Of a stretch of 5,328 bases of DNA, positions 1 through 5,328 are shown piece after piece. The DNA comes from Acidimicrobiaceae bacterium (GTDB lineage: Bacteria > Actinomycetota > Acidimicrobiia > Acidimicrobiales > RAAP-2), in contig PKZI01000113.1 in assembly GCA_003133005.1 (NCBI GenBank), forward strand, positions 6,278 to 11,605, written 5' to 3'. Made by a program: the position numbers and the translations under genes. Positions within the stretch are counted from its first letter, which is position 1; each line of letters opens with the position of its first letter. The notes beneath the pieces are model-generated. The model had not been told where the DNA came from. It ran no database searches and was given only the letters and a program-made list of their open reading frames with translations.

Positions 1-1031
1 GGGTTCCAGTCGATCAGGAAGTTCTCGCCCGAGGCCTGGCGCATGCCCGTCACTTCGTTGGCGAAGCAGGACGCCCAGAGGTTTTGTTCCTGAGTGGTCG
101 TGCCGATGTAGTCCGTCTCCCAGTTACCGTTCATTTCAGCGCCGAGTCGAATCACTGAGTTCTGTAGGCCAGCAGCAACGAGGCTTGATCCAAGTTGCGT
201 TGCGTAGGAGTTAAAGTCACCGTTCGCGCAGGACTGCTCCCAACCCAACGGGTTGCTGGTGTTTTGAAGGCTGGTCGGTATCAGGTCAACCTGCAAGACA
301 AGTTGGCGTGTGTTGGGCTCTTCGGCGACCCAAGAACTGTATCCATACTGTGACTGAGTCACCCAGGGGTTCACCCAGTCGCTCCAAGATGGCGCTCCGT
401 TCAAGTAGGCAAGAAGGCACGTCGCAGTGCTGTTCGTTAGTGAATCCCAGCTGGAGACGGCAGCCTGAAGAGGGGCGAGTCCGGAGTCATTGAAGTTAAG
501 TTCCGCGCACTCGCTTCGCGATGGTCCCGCCGTGATGAGCCCGGCAGAAGTGGCGGAAGATGATGTCCCAGTCGTTGGTGTCGTGGTCGTCGTCGTTGGC
601 GGTGCCGTCGTGGTCGTTGTTGGAGGAGTTGAGCCTCCCGCTGGAGGCGTGGTCGTAGTTGTCGAAGCACTTCCTCCACCGGTTGCCCCACTTGCGCCAC
701 CGGCTGAGCCGCCTCCACTTGTGTCGACACTGCTGGCACCGCCGGCACTGCCGCTGGTGGTGGTCGTCGGATTCGCGACCGGTATGACCACCGAGCCCGT
801 AGACCAACGCTTTACAAGCCCTGAAAACTGGCTGCTGCTCGATTCGGAGGCCAGGGTCAAGACGACGTCGGATCGGACGGCGCTCGAGTCCCTGCCGCCG
901 AACGCGGAAGCCGAAGCGTCGATGTTGACCAACGCCACTAAAACAAACGACGACACGGCGAGGGTGGCAATCTTGGGGATGAGGTGCGAGGTCCTCACTG
1001 AAAAGAAGTTTTGAAGTGAGCGCTTGTACAT
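1..1031 (-). CDS. Secreted GH26-like glycoside hydrolase with Thr/Pro/Gly linker (C-terminus beyond window edge)
   Basis: The minus-strand frame is open from the ATG at 1031 through base 1, giving 343 complete codons and no stop, so the C-terminus is missing. Residues 1-43 look like a long signal peptide: Lys3 and Arg4, a hydrophobic stretch at about 21-37, then an ASASA-type cleavage site near 43. Residues about 88-161 are a low-complexity Thr/Pro/Gly/Ser linker. From about 170 a globular domain begins. It contains IRLGAEMNGNW (about 294-304), which resembles the acid/base segment of GH26 glycosidases (HEMNG type); Glu299 would be the acid/base. A downstream FLIDWNP also fits this fold. The nucleophile Glu would lie outside the window. 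Four Cys (175, 205, 268, 322) could form disulfides outside the cell. Inference: it cuts or trims a beta-linked polysaccharide, perhaps the one made by this cluster. GTG at 998 is an alternative start that still leaves a signal peptide. Neither start has a clear Shine-Dalgarno sequence. The secreted, linker-bearing design is certain; the exact family is less so. Confidence 0.8.
   Translation of the reverse strand, partial: MYKRSLQNFFSVRTSHLIPKIATLAVSSFVLVALVNIDASASAFGGRDSSAVRSDVVLTLASESSSSQFSGLVKRWSTGSVVIPVANPTTTTSGSAGGASSVDTSGGGSAGGASGATGGGSASTTTTTPPAGGSTPPTTTTTAPPTTTTTTPTTGTSSSATSAGLITAGPSRSECAELNFNDSGLAPLQAAVSSWDSLTNSTATCLLAYLNGAPSWSDWVNPWVTQSQYGYSSWVAEEPNTRQLVLQVDLIPTSLQNTSNPLGWEQSCANGDFNSYATQLGSSLVAAGLQNSVIRLGAEMNGNWETDYIGTTTQEQNLWASCFANEVTGMRQASGENFLIDWN
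549..770 (-). repeat. Low-complexity Thr/Pro/Gly/Ser linker-coding tract
   Basis: Read on the minus strand, this tract encodes first a Gly/Ser/Ala-rich segment and then blocks of five or six threonines separated by Pro-Pro or Ala-Pro-Pro (the threonine blocks lie at about 570-662). The threonine codons are a mix of ACG, ACC and ACA, so the repeat is at protein level and not a simple DNA microsatellite. Such linkers usually tether a secreted catalytic domain at a distance from the cell surface and are often O-glycosylated in Actinobacteria. The tract creates long open frames in the other registers, including a Val-rich one on the plus strand; these are not genes. Confidence 0.85.
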
Positions 1032-1041
1032 GGAATACAAG
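1023..1041 (-). promoter_or_regulatory. Small inverted repeat spanning the ATG of the GH26-like gene
   Basis: CTTGTA at 1023-1028 and TACAAG at 1036-1041 are perfect inverted arms of 6 bases around a 7-base loop. On the minus-strand transcript the loop ends with the AUG proposed as the start codon. Such a hairpin could affect start-codon access, but a six-base stem can easily arise by chance. It also leaves open that translation begins at the GTG at 998 instead. Confidence 0.25.
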
Positions 1042-1535
1042 TTCTCATTCTGAAATCACATCACCGCCTATCGAGCGTCAACAGATTCTCAAATTGCTCG
1101 GACGTTGCGCGGTAACACGACTAACACCCACGCGAGTCTCTCCGGATACTCCCGGGGCCAGTACGCCGAGCGAATTTCGGAATGTCGAATTGCTCATATT
1201 CGACTGTTTCGATAATGGCGTGAAGTCACTAGAGGTGTCGCGATCTACTTGCTCTGGAGGCATTTGAGCGTCTGTTGATGTAGACGAGTGGAGGACATGT
1301 CTTCGAATGAGATTGTCCCAAAGTTCCCCCGTGGTCGCCGCGCTCCACTCTTCATGGAGCAACTCATCGGCAACGGTTCCGAGTTGCTCCTCTTTGACGC
1401 AAAGATCGCACCAATGAGCTGGTGGGTGATGCTTCCGCAGGTCCGAAAGCACTGGTCATGGGGGTCGGGTCCGTGAAGATTAAAGTCGGTGGATGGTGCC
1501 TTCCGTCGTCGTCGTGCCTAACGGCTAGCCGTCCG
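1032..1535. other. Divergent intergenic region (504 bases)
   Basis: This gap separates two genes that run away from each other, so it should carry the promoters for both the GH26-like gene (leftward) and the GT2-flippase pair (rightward). No strong sigma-70 promoter stands out. A GATAAT hexamer at 1211-1216 is one mismatch from TATAAT, but it lacks a good -35 partner. On the minus strand TTGACG (complement of 1076-1081) could be a -35 element, but the hexamer 17 bases downstream is poor. The best structured element is the dyad at 1184-1204, listed separately. A minus-strand frame at 1078-1452 (124 codons, GTG start) stays open and includes a Cys-Asp-Leu-Cys pair, but it has no recognisable family or ribosome binding site and I do not call it a gene. 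Confidence 0.6.
1184..1204. repeat. Perfect 7-base inverted repeat in the divergent intergenic region
   Basis: GTCGAAT at 1184-1190 and ATTCGAC at 1198-1204 are exact reverse complements around the 7-base spacer TGCTCAT. Neighbouring partial copies of the CGAAT/TTCGA core occur at about 1171-1175 and 1208-1212. No T-run follows on either strand, so it does not look like an intrinsic terminator. Its place between divergent genes would suit an operator or another regulatory dyad, but that is inference; no known regulator motif is recognised. Confidence 0.35.
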
Positions 1536-2477
1536 ATGAGCGGGTTGACATCAATTTGGACAGTCGTGGTGACGCACAACTCCGAGGGCGTGATTTCCGG
1601 ATGCCTCTCCTCACTCGGTGCATCATCGATTGAGACGAAGCTCGTAGTCGTGGACAACGCGTCTGAGGACGCTACTGTCGAAATCGTCGAGCGCGAGTTC
1701 CCCTCCGTTCTCATCGTTCGGGCGACGAATCTCGGTTTCGCTGGCGGATGCAATCGCGGCGTCGGAGCAGCGGGTGAGGAGGCCGAAGCGTATTTCTTTT
1801 TGAATCCTGATGCTGCTGTGGAGACTTCGTGCTTAGAGAAACTGAGTAGGTCCCTCTGTCAGGATGAAAAACTGGCCGTGGTCAGTCCGAAGGTAGTCCA
1901 TCCAATTGGCGGTGAAACGGAGTACGCCGGCGCGGCACTCGATTTCAACTCGTTAGATTTTGAAGTAGTTGTGACAGAAGAAGCGGGTAGGGAGAACACT
2001 GCCGAGGTTAGCGAAACGGGTCGCCCCGCCGGCGCAGCGATGCTCGTTCGCCGCTCATCTTTTGAAGAGGTGGGGCCGTTGGACGACTCATATTTTTTGT
2101 ACTGGGAAGAGTGCGAATGGGCGTCTCGAGTCCATCGGAACGGATTGAAGGTCGGCTATGTTCCCGACGCGACTGTTTATCACTCCCTGAGCCACAGCAC
2201 TGGTGGCGAAGGATCGAGAATCTACGAGTACTACTACACGAGGAATCTCCTGCGGTTGGTCGCTTCGGTCAGGGGCACCTCGAAGCTATCAACTTTTGTT
2301 CGACTCGTTCCGTTGTTCGGCCGTCGATTAAGGGAGATAGCGTATCGTCGTCGATTCGACTTGCTAGCCACTGCGCTCCGTTTTGACGCTCTAGGAACTA
2401 TAGATTTTTTCCTTGGAAGGAGTGGGCGTCGCGCAGGCTTGCCACGTGATCGAATGAAGACCCTGGCGCCGGAATGA
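1536..2477 (+). CDS. GT2 family glycosyltransferase, WbbL/rhamnosyltransferase-like
   Basis: This encodes a 313-residue inverting GT-A glycosyltransferase, a normal length for the WbbL/COG1216 group that adds rhamnose or related sugars to lipid-linked or cell-wall glycans. The motifs appear in family order: WTVVVTHNSE (8-17) as the first strand, VVVDNASEDAT (37-47) binding the nucleotide, NLGFAGGCNRG (65-75), the DXD-like site FFLNPDA (87-93), then GAAMLVRR (167-173) and the acceptor/catalytic region FLYWEECEW (187-195), followed by VGYVPDATVYH. The basic C-terminal part (about 257-300) has no clear membrane span but could lie against the membrane, as is usual in this group. ATG 1536 is chosen because it leaves 7 residues before the first strand. 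In-frame starts at 1422, 1458 and 1473 would add a tail unlike the family. No clear ribosome binding site is visible. The stop overlaps the flippase start (ATGA), indicating one operon. The donor sugar cannot be read from sequence. Confidence 0.93.
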   Translation: MSGLTSIWTVVVTHNSEGVISGCLSSLGASSIETKLVVVDNASEDATVEIVEREFPSVLIVRATNLGFAGGCNRGVGAAGEEAEAYFFLNPDAAVETSCLEKLSRSLCQDEKLAVVSPKVVHPIGGETEYAGAALDFNSLDFEVVVTEEAGRENTAEVSETGRPAGAAMLVRRSSFEEVGPLDDSYFLYWEECEWASRVHRNGLKVGYVPDATVYHSLSHSTGGEGSRIYEYYYTRNLLRLVASVRGTSKLSTFVRLVPLFGRRLREIAYRRRFDLLATALRFDALGTIDFFLGRSGRRAGLPRDRMKTLAPE

Positions 2478-3988
2478 CCCAGGCCCGTGATGTTCCGGAG
2501 TCCAACGATGATGGCGGTAGCGGCCAGATTGCTCGGCCCGGACGCCGCATCGCTCTATCACTGCTTTCAGGAAGTAGTAACACTCTCGCACTAGCGCTGC
2601 TCGGGGCAATTGCCATACGTCTCATCACGAGCCGAGTGGGGCCAACGAACTATGGACTGTTCGTCGTCGCTCTTACTTTCGTCGGATCGGTCATGCTCTT
2701 AACCGATCTCGGCATTACCGCAATCACGGGACGCGACATTGCCCGATCTCCTGACGACGCGGCGGACATTCTCGGTCACAACCTGGGACTTCGACTCGCC
2801 CTCAGTGTGCTGCTGATTCCCATCCTGATTATCCTTGGACTCGCGCTATACAAGGCTCCGAGTCTTCGATGGTCGATAGTCCTCATCACCTTCTCGCTGC
2901 CGTCGAGTGCGCTGCTGACGATCTCATTGAGCTACTACGTGGCGTCAATCAGAAACTACGTCGACGCCGGAATTTCCCTTCTTCAACAGGTGCTTTACGT
3001 TGGCGGTGTTGTCATTTCGCTGACGAATGGTTTCGGGATCATCGGCTGCTCGGCGAGCTACCTCTTTTCCTCGCTGGTGTCGAGCGTTGCAGCATTCCTC
3101 TACGTAAGAAGGGAGGTGCCATTTAAGCCGCTCTTCAATGTCCGACGCTGGCGACAGATAGTGACACTATCGGCGAGCTTGGGAATTATCCAGATAATCA
3201 ATTTGCTCTACTTGAAGGCTGACACCCTTCTTCTAAGCAAGATGGCAACGCCTCGAGCAGTCGGTCTCTACGGAGTCGCTTACAATTTTACGAACTTCAT
3301 CGTGGTGGCGCCTTCGTTGATTGCGACGAGCGTCATGCCCCTACTTGCGACGTCGGCGGGCGACCGGTTCGCCAATTTGGTTCGACGTATGGAGCACGGA
3401 TTGGCGGTAGTTGGTGCCATTGCGGTCATGAGCGCGATGCTCTTCGCCCCTCAGGCCATAGAGATTTTGTCGGGTCATCACTTTCTTGGTGCGGCGACCG
3501 CGTTGAGGCTCCTTGCTCTTTCGTGCTTCTTCTCCTATTTGTGCACGGGACTGGGCTTCGCGGCAGTCGCTTGCAACCGTCATCACCGGATGATCGTCGT
3601 GAGTGCCATCGGCCTCATTTTGAACGTCGGACTAAATTTGTTATTTATTCCTAGATATGGAATCAATGGTGCTGCGACGGCGACCCTTATCTCAGAACTC
3701 TTCACCCTCCTTGGCGTGCGGGCTTACTTTGCTCGTGACGTAAGATCAAAACTGGAGTTGACGAAACTGTCCTTGCGCCCCGTCGTCATCGGTGTCGCCG
3801 TGACGTTATTTGCGCGTTTCGTTTTGCTGCGAAGTTGGCACGCTTCAGTCGCGACCGTTGCGTGGCTTCCGGTGATCCTCATTCTCTTTGTAGCGCTGCT
3901 GGCGTTGACGGGAGGCCTTCCCGAGGAGATCGCCTTCGCTCGACAGAGGATCGGAACGATGAGGAGATCTCGAGCGAACAACGGTTAG
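2474..3988 (+). CDS. Wzx-type polysaccharide flippase (MOP/MATE-like superfamily)
   Basis: A 504-residue, strongly hydrophobic protein matching the length and layout of RfbX/Wzx (COG2244) flippases of the MOP superfamily, which move undecaprenyl-linked oligosaccharide units across the cytoplasmic membrane. About 14 membrane spans can be drawn by eye, near 30-52, 60-82, 105-125, 133-155, 166-184, 188-211, 229-246, 264-290, 307-327, 343-365, 371-393, 398-417, 434-453 and 462-480. The N-terminal pattern RVGPTNYGLF, then LTDLGITAITGRDIAR (about 54-91), is typical: a Gly-Pro-x-x-Tyr-Gly turn, then a span ending in an acidic-Leu-Gly motif and an Arg-Asp-Ile-Ala-Arg loop. IPRYGINGAATATLISE (392-408) is another characteristic loop and span. 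The N-terminus (1-25) and the Arg-rich C-terminus are polar and probably cytoplasmic. ATG 2474 overlaps the GT2 stop by ATGA, so translation is probably coupled, consistent with a weak ribosome binding site. The substrate is presumably the glycan built by the neighbouring transferases. Confidence 0.93.
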   Translation: MTQARDVPESNDDGGSGQIARPGRRIALSLLSGSSNTLALALLGAIAIRLITSRVGPTNYGLFVVALTFVGSVMLLTDLGITAITGRDIARSPDDAADILGHNLGLRLALSVLLIPILIILGLALYKAPSLRWSIVLITFSLPSSALLTISLSYYVASIRNYVDAGISLLQQVLYVGGVVISLTNGFGIIGCSASYLFSSLVSSVAAFLYVRREVPFKPLFNVRRWRQIVTLSASLGIIQIINLLYLKADTLLLSKMATPRAVGLYGVAYNFTNFIVVAPSLIATSVMPLLATSAGDRFANLVRRMEHGLAVVGAIAVMSAMLFAPQAIEILSGHHFLGAATALRLLALSCFFSYLCTGLGFAAVACNRHHRMIVVSAIGLILNVGLNLLFIPRYGINGAATATLISELFTLLGVRAYFARDVRSKLELTKLSLRPVVIGVAVTLFARFVLLRSWHASVATVAWLPVILILFVALLALTGGLPEEIAFARQRIGTMRRSRANNG

Positions 3989-4090
3989 TTCTCGTAGTTG
4001 CAGCTTCGACCAACGCATCTCATCGAAATTGTCTGAGTCAGACACAAAACGCCTCGCACATCCCTGACGTGCGGTGCCTTCTCGGGCACG
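3989..4090. other. Convergent intergenic gap between flippase and GT4 genes
   Basis: This 102-base gap lies between two genes that end toward each other, where transcription from both sides should stop. It holds two inverted repeats (4030-4044 and 4065-4093). The nearest T-run on the plus strand is TTTTT at 4104-4108, some 10 bases after the larger dyad and already inside the opposite gene, so a classical intrinsic terminator is not convincing. No ORF or RNA gene is seen here. Confidence 0.5.
4030..4044. repeat. Short perfect palindrome TGTCTGA-G-TCAGACA
   Basis: Seven-base arms (4030-4036 and 4038-4044) are exact reverse complements around a single central base. With one central base it cannot form a tight RNA hairpin without opening inner pairs, so a protein-binding site or part of a termination region are both possible. 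It lies about 41 bases after the flippase stop codon. Confidence 0.3.
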
Positions 4091-4093
4091 TCA
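4065..4093. terminator. Inverted repeat overlapping the GT4 stop codon, possible bidirectional terminator
   Basis: TGACGTGC (4065-4072) and GCACGTCA (4086-4093) are perfect 8-base inverted arms around 13 bases. An alternative inner stem pairs GTGCC (4074-4078) with GGCAC (4085-4089). The outermost TCA (4091-4093) is the complement of the TGA stop of the minus-strand GT4 gene, so the stem begins at that stop codon. Its place between convergent genes suits a shared terminator. No U-tract follows directly on either strand; the plus strand has TTTTT about 10 bases on. Intrinsic activity is therefore uncertain. Confidence 0.4.
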
Positions 4094-5116
4094 AAGGTTG
4101 ATGTTTTTACGAGAAAGTCGTTGAGCAATCTTCTTGCGTTCTACGTCCGTCGGCGGCAGGAACTTTACATCGAGGTGTGTCGAGCCAGGAGTCACTTCTG
4201 CGACCCGGGCGAGTGCCTCACTGAACACCGCGATGACGTCGTCACGTTCACGCTCGGGGCTGTATCTGCTCGACACGAGAGAAATGGCTTTCTTTGACAT
4301 TTCAATTTGCCCTGGGTCTTCGTCCTCAAAACGTCTCATCTCTAACTCCAGCGCGGCGACGAGCCAAGCGACTTCGCCATCTCCGATGGGCACCGTCGCG
4401 TCCGGTTCCATGTACTCCTTGCCACCGCTGCCACGAAAGCCGACGACAACACACCCCGAGGCCATCGCCTCGAGTGACGGGAGTGCAATTCCTTCGCGCT
4501 CATTTAGGGCAATGAAGACTGCGGCGCCACCCAGATACCCCGCAACCTCAGCTTCAGTTGCGCCATCGATTGGGAGCAACTCCCAACCATCTAGCGAGCC
4601 TCGCGACTCAAGGATGTGCAAAATTTGGTTTAGCTCCTTAAGTCGTTTGCGAGGCATGTACGCGATGGTCTTGGACTTACCTTTTGGTGAGGGGTGGAAG
4701 AGATCAGAGTCAATCGACAACCTGATTCCGTCCACTCGCACGTCCGGGAAGCAAAGCCTCAAGTATTCGATACTGTCTTCTGAAATCCCGACAATGCCAA
4801 TCGTGTCCGAACTCAGTACGGGTGCCTTCGTTCCCCTCGTGTACGGCACGTCGGAATAAGTCTCGTACGCGTTTTGATTGAACACGACGTTCGGCACTCC
4901 AGGGGCGAGGTAAGGCAAGAGCTCGCGGTACCACTCGGGAAGAACGAGCAGGTCGCCTTTCCCAAAGCGAATGTCTTTTCCGCCAACAACAATGGTTTCG
5001 TTGGCGAACCAAGTGCAACGAAAATTCTTTGACCTATGGACCACTGCCGAATTGATCCCGGCCGCGTTCAAGATATCGACGAAACGATAGATCACCCGTA
5101 TACCTCCGGCGGCCAC
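4091..5116 (-). CDS. GT4-type (GT-B fold) glycosyltransferase, 5' end anomalous
   Basis: From the GTG at 5116 this reads 341 residues of a retaining GT-B glycosyltransferase. Landmarks are AAGGIRVIYRFVDILNAAG at the start (Gly-Gly acceptor-side loop and first helix), LLVLPEWY (56-63), VVFNQNAYETYS (77-88), the donor-side Met-Pro-Arg-Lys at 154-157, and NEREGIALPSLEAM (205-218), which holds the GT4 E-x7-E pair (Glu208, Glu216), then SGCVVVGFRGSGGKEYM. The C-terminal tail is polar and charged. The protein should be cytoplasmic and transfer a nucleotide-sugar to a growing glycan. Upstream of 5116 the same frame continues with TCYFVCPDYN, the typical first beta strand of this family, so the real protein should start near 5140. 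No ATG, GTG or TTG exists in that frame back to the previous stop. A GTG at 5144 and an ATG at 5174 are out of frame by one base. This suggests a one-base indel (mutation or sequence error) or an unusual start. The stop is inside the dyad at 4065-4093. Confidence 0.88.
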   Translation of the reverse strand: MAAGGIRVIYRFVDILNAAGINSAVVHRSKNFRCTWFANETIVVGGKDIRFGKGDLLVLPEWYRELLPYLAPGVPNVVFNQNAYETYSDVPYTRGTKAPVLSSDTIGIVGISEDSIEYLRLCFPDVRVDGIRLSIDSDLFHPSPKGKSKTIAYMPRKRLKELNQILHILESRGSLDGWELLPIDGATEAEVAGYLGGAAVFIALNEREGIALPSLEAMASGCVVVGFRGSGGKEYMEPDATVPIGDGEVAWLVAALELEMRRFEDEDPGQIEMSKKAISLVSSRYSPERERDDVIAVFSEALARVAEVTPGSTHLDVKFLPPTDVERKKIAQRLSRKNINL

Positions 5117-5190
5117 GTTGTAGTCCGGGCAAACGAAATAGCACGTTGGTAAGGTGATTGCCCGACGATACCATGGGCGGCTTGCCGGAC
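5117..5190 (-). other. Spacer carrying the in-frame N-terminal coding remnant of the GT4 gene
   Basis: Going leftward from the upstream TAA, this stretch has an AGGAG at about 5196-5200, roughly 21 bases before an ATG at 5174 and so too far to serve it well. It also holds a GTG at 5144. Bases 5146-5117, read in the GT4 frame, encode TCYFVCPDYN, matching the expected first strand of the glycosyltransferase. In that frame the only codons that could initiate are the rare ATC (5158) or ACG (5146). Deleting a single base between 5144 and 5140 would join GTG directly to TAT-TTC-GTT and restore a normal N-terminus beginning Met-Tyr-Phe-Val-Cys-Pro. Confidence 0.55.
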
Positions 5191-5328
5191 TTAAAAGCTC
5201 CTGATGTCGTCTTGACGAATGTCAATGGCGTTACCGATGTCGTTCGGCGACCCATTGCCCGCAAGCCAAGCCAATGTTGCACGGAGCGGCCAGGACGGTG
5301 CGGGTGCCCTGTGTGACGTTTCGTAGTA
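5191..5328 (-). CDS. C-terminal end of unrecognised protein (cut by right edge)
   Basis: The minus-strand frame is open from the right edge for 45 codons and ends at TAA (5191-5193). It ends in GNAIDIRQDDIRSF, and the visible part has a plausible mix of charged and hydrophobic residues; third codon positions are about 60 percent G or C. It lies 46 bases before the GTG at 5144 and 74 bases before the GTG at 5116 of the GT4 gene on the same strand, so the two may share an operon. Too little is visible to name a family. Other frames over the same bases are also open: a minus-strand one through 5034-5282 and a plus-strand one at 5172-5315. The choice of this frame is therefore a judgement, based on its more protein-like composition and sensible stop position. 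Confidence 0.5.
   Translation of the reverse strand, partial: YYETSHRAPAPSWPLRATLAWLAGNGSPNDIGNAIDIRQDDIRSF

Noticed and set aside
549..770. CRISPR array or tandem DNA repeat
   Set aside because: The repetition is a threonine-rich coding tract with mixed codons; there are no regular repeat units or unique spacers.
437..807. Two minus-strand frames rich in Arg, Gln, His and Pro
   Set aside because: They are shifted registers of the same low-complexity linker and contain no recognisable domain. The frame open from 1031 to the window edge explains the sequence.
490..1014. Plus-strand frame of 174 codons, rich in valine
   Set aside because: It is the antisense of the Thr/Pro linker of the GH26-like gene: Val runs are the complement of Thr ACG/ACC/ACA codons. 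The minus frame has a signal peptide and a recognisable domain.
1190..1216. Possible sigma-70 promoter, TTGCTC with GATAAT
   Set aside because: The -10-like box is good, but the spacing is only 15 bases, the -35 matches three of six bases, and the site lies some 320 bases before the GT2 start.
1422..1535. 38-codon N-terminal extension of the GT2 gene from GTG 1422
   Set aside because: The extension has no similarity to the family layout, while ATG 1536 places the first beta strand 7 residues from the start, as expected.
1364..1753. Minus-strand frame of 129 codons across the GT2 start
   Set aside because: It overlaps the clearly coding GT2 N-terminus in antisense and has no recognisable motif.
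4134..4859. Plus-strand frame of 241 codons, Ser/Arg-rich
   Set aside because: It lies wholly antisense to the GT4 gene, which shows conserved motifs throughout. Ser/Arg/Pro-rich composition is typical of antisense frames.
5172..5315. Plus-strand frame of 47 codons starting with ATG
   Set aside because: It ends in an odd Cys-rich tail, has no ribosome binding site, and would run antisense to the more plausible minus-strand C-terminus and the GT4 leader.

Overview
The window is part of a cell-surface or exported polysaccharide gene cluster, most likely from a Gram-positive actinobacterium. GC content looks mid-50s percent by eye. The secreted protein at the left edge has a long Thr/Pro/Gly/Ser linker with runs of threonine, a style common in Actinobacteria and in particular Acidimicrobiia. 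The lineage is an inference from composition and linker style only, because the window holds no rRNA, tRNA or other marker gene.

Layout, left to right. (1) 1-1031, minus strand: a secreted protein, cut by the left edge, with a signal peptide, a Thr/Pro/Gly linker and the first part of a glycoside hydrolase domain resembling family GH26. (2) 1032-1535: a 504-base divergent intergenic region with a perfect inverted repeat and a doubtful small minus-strand ORF. (3) 1536-2477, plus strand: a GT2 (WbbL/rhamnosyltransferase-like) glycosyltransferase. (4) 2474-3988, plus strand: a Wzx-type polysaccharide flippase of about 14 membrane segments, joined to the GT2 gene by an ATGA stop/start overlap. 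(5) 3989-4090: a short convergent gap with two inverted repeats. (6) 4091-5116, minus strand: a GT4-type retaining glycosyltransferase whose coding homology runs further upstream, to about 5140, without a usable in-frame start. (7) 5191-5328, minus strand: the last 45 codons of an unrecognised gene cut by the right edge.

Together the genes fit a Wzx-dependent pathway. The two cytoplasmic glycosyltransferases would add sugars to a lipid-linked oligosaccharide, the flippase would move it across the membrane, and the secreted GH26-like enzyme could trim or release the polysaccharide outside the cell. No polymerase, initiating sugar-phosphate transferase or nucleotide-sugar synthesis gene lies in this window.

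I see no clearly new biological system. The most notable point is the broken or non-canonical 5' end of the GT4 gene. There, an obvious first beta strand and Gly-Gly loop are encoded in frame upstream of the only canonical start codon.
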